A stretch of DNA of 64,000 nt from Misgurnus anguillicaudatus (taxonomy: Eukaryota > Chordata > Actinopteri > Cypriniformes > Cobitidae). Made by a program: the position numbers and the translations under genes. The notes below the pieces were generated by a model. That model searched no databases. It saw only the letters and a list, made by a program, of their open reading frames with translations, and had not been told where the DNA came from. The DNA lies in NCBI RefSeq assembly GCF_027580225.2, contig NC_073351.2, positions 1,961,001-2,025,000 of the forward strand, written 5' to 3'. The first letter of the stretch is position 1; every line of letters begins with the position of its first letter. Shown here piece after piece: positions 60,701-64,000 of this stretch.

Positions 60701-63109
60701 AGCCCTAGGCCCAAGGTTCAAGTCTCACAAGGTTTAAGTGGAGTTCTCCACTGACAAGTAGTCAGTTGTTTAGCTCTGATAGAGTTTGTGGGCAGCTTAT
60801 AGCCTGCATATTCTATTTTGCTTTCCCAAATCCAGTAGGTTGTTCATTTTATTACTGTTCCTATGTTTCATGAAGCAGTCTTCATAGCTGATGTGGGCTT
60901 AAGATTTTTGCTGGACATTTGAGATAAAATTTAAAATAGAGTTCTGGACATAAAATTCAGGGCTTTCAAGCAAAATGTATTCCTGTAAGTTTCAATTTAA
61001 GAAAGAGTCGTGGACATAAAATTAGCAAATAATACAACAGATGCCAACAGTATCTTTGGGGTTTGAAAGAAGCAAACAAATCTTCTTTAGATCTGAGAGT
61101 TTCATGTATTTTTGGTTTTGAATCTGACTGTACCAGCCAGCCAACTGTCTGAGCATAGGCAGCAATACACAGGACCAGGTTCTGTCAGCCCTGCTCCAAC
61201 TCATCCTCTGTAGTCTAGTGGTTAGAGCACTGATTCTCACATGTGGGAGACCCAGGTTCAAGTCCCCCAATGTTTAAGTGGAGCTCTCTACTGACAAGTA
61301 GTCACTTCTTTAACTCTGATAGAGTTTGTGGCCAGCTTATAGCCTGCATAATCTTTTTGCTTTCCCAAATCCAGTAGTTTGTTCATTTTATTACTGCTCC
61401 TATGTCTCCTGAAGCAGTCTTCATAGCTGATGTGGGCTTAAGATTTCTGCTGGACATTTAAGATCAAATTTAAGATAGAGTTCTGGACCTAACATTCAGT
61501 GCCTCCAAGCAAAATGTATTCCTGTTAGTTTCAATTTAAGAAAGATTCCTGGACATAAAATTAGCAAATTATACAGCAGATGCCAACAGCGTCTTTGGGT
61601 TTTGAAAGAAGCAAACAAATTTTCTTTAGATCTGATAGTGTTCATGTATTTTTGGTTTTGACTCTGACTCTACCAGCCAGCCAACTGTCTGAGCATAGGC
61701 AGCAATACAGATTTTGTCAGCCCAGATTCAACTCATCATCTGTAGTCTAGTGGTTAGGGCACTGATTCTCCCATAGAGCCCCAGGCCCCAGGTTCAAGTC
61801 TCACAAGGTTTAAGTGTAGTTCTCCACTGACAAGTAGTCACTTGTTTAGCTCTAATAGAGTTTGTGGGCAGCTTATAGCCTGCATATTCTATTTTGCCTT
61901 CCCAAATCCAGTAGTTTGTTCATTTTATTACTGCTCCTATGTCTCCTTAAGCAGTCTTCATAGCTGATGTGGGCTTAAGATTTCTGCTGGACATTTAAGA
62001 TCAAATTTAAGATAGAGTTCTGGACCTAACATTCAGTGCCTCCAAGCAAAATGTATTCCTGTAAGTTTCAATTTAAGAAAGATTCCTGGACATAAAATTA
62101 GCAAATAATACAGCAGATGCCAACAGTGTCTTTGGGTTTTGAAAGAAGCAAACAAATCTTCTTTAGATCTGATAGTTTTCATGTATTTTTGGTTTTGACT
62201 CTGACTCTACCAGCCAGCCAACTGTCTGAGCATAGGCAGCAATACAGATGTTGTCAGCCCAGCTTCAACTCATTCTCTGTAGTCTAGTGGTTAGAGCACT
62301 GATTCTCCCATAGAGCCCCAGGCCCCAGGTTCAAGTCTCACAAGGTTTAAGTGGAGTTCTCCACTGACAAGTAGTCACTTGTTTAGCTCTGATAGAGTTT
62401 GTGGGCAGCTTATAGCCTGCCTATTCTATTTTGCCTTCCCAAATCCAGTAGGTTGTTCATTTTATTACTGTTCCTATGTTTCATGAAGCAGTCTTCATAG
62501 CTGATGTGGGATTAAGATTTTTGCTGGACATTTGAGATAAAATTTAAGATAGAGTTCTGGACATAAAATTCAGGGCTTTCAAGCTAAATGTATTCCTGTA
62601 AGTTTCAATTTAAGAAAGAGTCCTGGACATAAAATTAGCAAATAATACAACAGATGCCAACAGTATCTTTGGGGTTTGAAAGAAGCAAACAAATCTTCTT
62701 TAGATCTGATAGTTTCATGTATTTTTGGTTTTGAATCTGACTGTACCAGCCAGCCAACTGTCTGAGCATAGGCAGCAATACACAGGACCAGGTTCTGTCA
62801 GCCCTGCTCCAACTCATCCTCTGTAGTCTAGTGGTTAGAGCACTGATTCTCACATGTGGGAGACCCAGGTTCAAGTCCCCCAATGTTTAAGTGGAGCTCT
62901 CTACTGACAAGTAGTCACTTCTTTAACTCTGATAGAGTTTGTGGGCAGCTTATAGCCTGCATATTCTATTTTGCCTTCCCAAATCCAGTAGTTTGTTCAT
63001 TTTATTACTGCTCCTATGTCTCCTGAAGCAGTCTTCATAGCTGATGTGGGCTTAAGATTTCTGCTGGACATTTAAGATCAAATTTAAGATAGAGTTCTGG
63101 ACCTAACAT
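57730..63109 (+). repeat. higher-order repeat copy 2 (10 monomers)
   Basis: It repeats copy 1 with only a few differences that I could see (for example AAATAATACAGC at 57801 for AAATTATACAGC at 52421; ATTCTTTTTTGCC at 59736 for ATTCTATTTTGCC). A third copy begins at about 63110 and is cut by the window end. Confidence 0.9.
61354..61358 (+). terminator. possible Pol III terminator, T5 (representative)
   Basis: ATCTTTTTGC about 150 nt downstream of the class-B tRNA-like start at 61205. Many class-B monomers have T5 here and class-A monomers mostly T4 (CTATTTTGCC). A T4-T5 run on the coding strand is the usual Pol III stop; use here is inferred. Confidence 0.45.
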
Positions 63110-63886
63110 TCAGTGCCTCCAAGCAAAATGTATTCCTGTTAGTTTCAATTTAAGAAAGATTCCTGGACATAAAATTAGCAAATAATACAGCAGATGCCAA
63201 CAGCGTCTTTGGGTTTTGAAAGAAGCAAACAAATTTTCTTTAGATCTGATAGTGTTCATGTATTTTTGGTTTTGACTCTGACTCTACCAGCCAGCCAACT
63301 GTCTGAGCATAGGCAGCAATACAGATTTTGTCAGCCCAGATTCAACTCATCATCTGTAGTCTAGTGGTTAGGGCACTGATTCTCCCATAGAGCCCCAGGC
63401 CCCAGGTTCAAGTCTCACAAGGTTTAAGTGTAGTTCTCCACTGACAAGTAGTCACTTGTTTAGCTCTAATAGAGTTTGTGGGCAGCTTATAGCCTGCATA
63501 TTCTATTTTGCCTTCCCAAATCCAGTAGTTTGTTCATTTTATTACTGCTCCTATGTCTCCTTAAGCAGTCTTCATAGCTGATGTGGGCTTAAGATTTCTG
63601 CTGGACATTTAAGATCAAATTTAAGATAGAGTTCTGGACCTAACATTCAGTGCCTCCAAGCAAAATGTATTCCTGTAAGTTTCAATTTAAGAAAGATTCC
63701 TGGACATAAAATTAGCAAATAATACAGCAGATGCCAACAGTGTCTTTGGGTTTTGAAAGAAGCAAACAAATCTTCTTTAGATCTGATAGTTTTCATGTAT
63801 TTTTGGTTTTGACTCTGACTCTACCAGCCAGCCAACTGTCTGAGCATAGGCAGCAATACAGATGTTGTCAGCCCAGCTTCAACTCA

Positions 63887-63959
63887 TTCTCTGTAGTCTA
63901 GTGGTTAGAGCACTGATTCTCCCATAGAGCCCCAGGCCCCAGGTTCAAGTCTCACAAGG
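63887..63959 (+). pseudogene. class-A tRNA-like part of the satellite (representative)
   Basis: Same A box TAGTCTAGTGG as class B, but the middle reads CTCCCATAGAGCCCCAGGCC and the B-box side GGTTCAAGTCTCAC. The T stem is essentially lost, while A- and B-box consensus bases are kept. Confidence 0.78.
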
Positions 63960-64000
63960 TTTAAGTGGAGTTCTCCACTGACAAGTAGTCACTTGTTTAG

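Larger units (their letters stand above)
51322..64000 (+). repeat. satellite array, right block with 5,380-bp higher-order repeat
   Basis: Twenty-four tRNA-like parts from about 51511 to 63889 at 530-541-bp spacing, with no inserted element. Class order: A B A A B A B A B A A B A A B A B A B A A B A A. From about 52350 the sequence repeats with a 5,380-bp period (10 monomers). It runs off the window end. Confidence 0.95.

Noticed and set aside
51322..64000. CRISPR-like regular repeat array
   Set aside because: The period is 538 bp with no unique spacers, in a vertebrate-type repeat context.

Overview
This window is repeat-only vertebrate DNA. It most resembles a heterochromatic or gene-poor part of a teleost fish genome, probably a cyprinid (inference from repeat types: a hAT with 8-bp target duplication, a PIF/Harbinger element with a CWG-type 3-bp target duplication, Helitron-like elements and tRNA-derived repeats). 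I see no credible protein-coding gene. Every longer open frame is a shadow of a repeated sequence.

The backbone is a tandem satellite of about 538 bp per monomer. It fills 1-26415 and 51322-64000, apart from insertions. Each monomer carries one tRNA-like sequence on the + strand with recognisable RNA polymerase III A and B boxes; I count about 65 copies. Two monomer classes alternate: A ('CCCATAGAGCCCCAGGCCCC' variant of the tRNA-like part) and B ('CACATGTGGGAGACCC' variant). On the right the array is organised into a 5,380-bp, 10-monomer higher-order repeat that is almost perfectly repeated. A 7-monomer (3,765-bp) unit is visible around the cluster insertion.

Three insertions interrupt the left array: a 2,012-bp hAT-like element (2301-4312) with very long inverted arms, a 1,337-bp PIF/Harbinger-like element (5745-7081), and a 2,335-bp Helitron-like element in reverse orientation (10327-12661). 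All have exact boundaries because paralogous monomers provide the empty site.

From 26416 to 51321 lies a 24.9-kb cluster of about eleven related Helitron-like elements, all in + orientation and often head-to-tail. Each starts near ATATAGCTGCAAGCAGC and complete ones end with a hairpin plus CCCCTAA. There is no detectable target duplication, and the insertion is at A^A (T^T on the other strand). The terminal and subterminal inverted repeats covary between subfamilies. The elements carry one to four tRNA-like modules antisense to the element, often as ~250-bp tandem units, plus a body made of diverged internal repeats. The cluster has grown by further duplication (1.3-kb, 2.34-kb and 3.9-kb copies) and by nested insertion into its own (TAA)n tracts.

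The most notable candidate system is this family of non-autonomous, rolling-circle-like elements loaded with Pol III-type tRNA modules, sitting inside a satellite that is itself tRNA-derived. No replicase/helicase or transposase gene is present, so all mobile elements here look non-autonomous.
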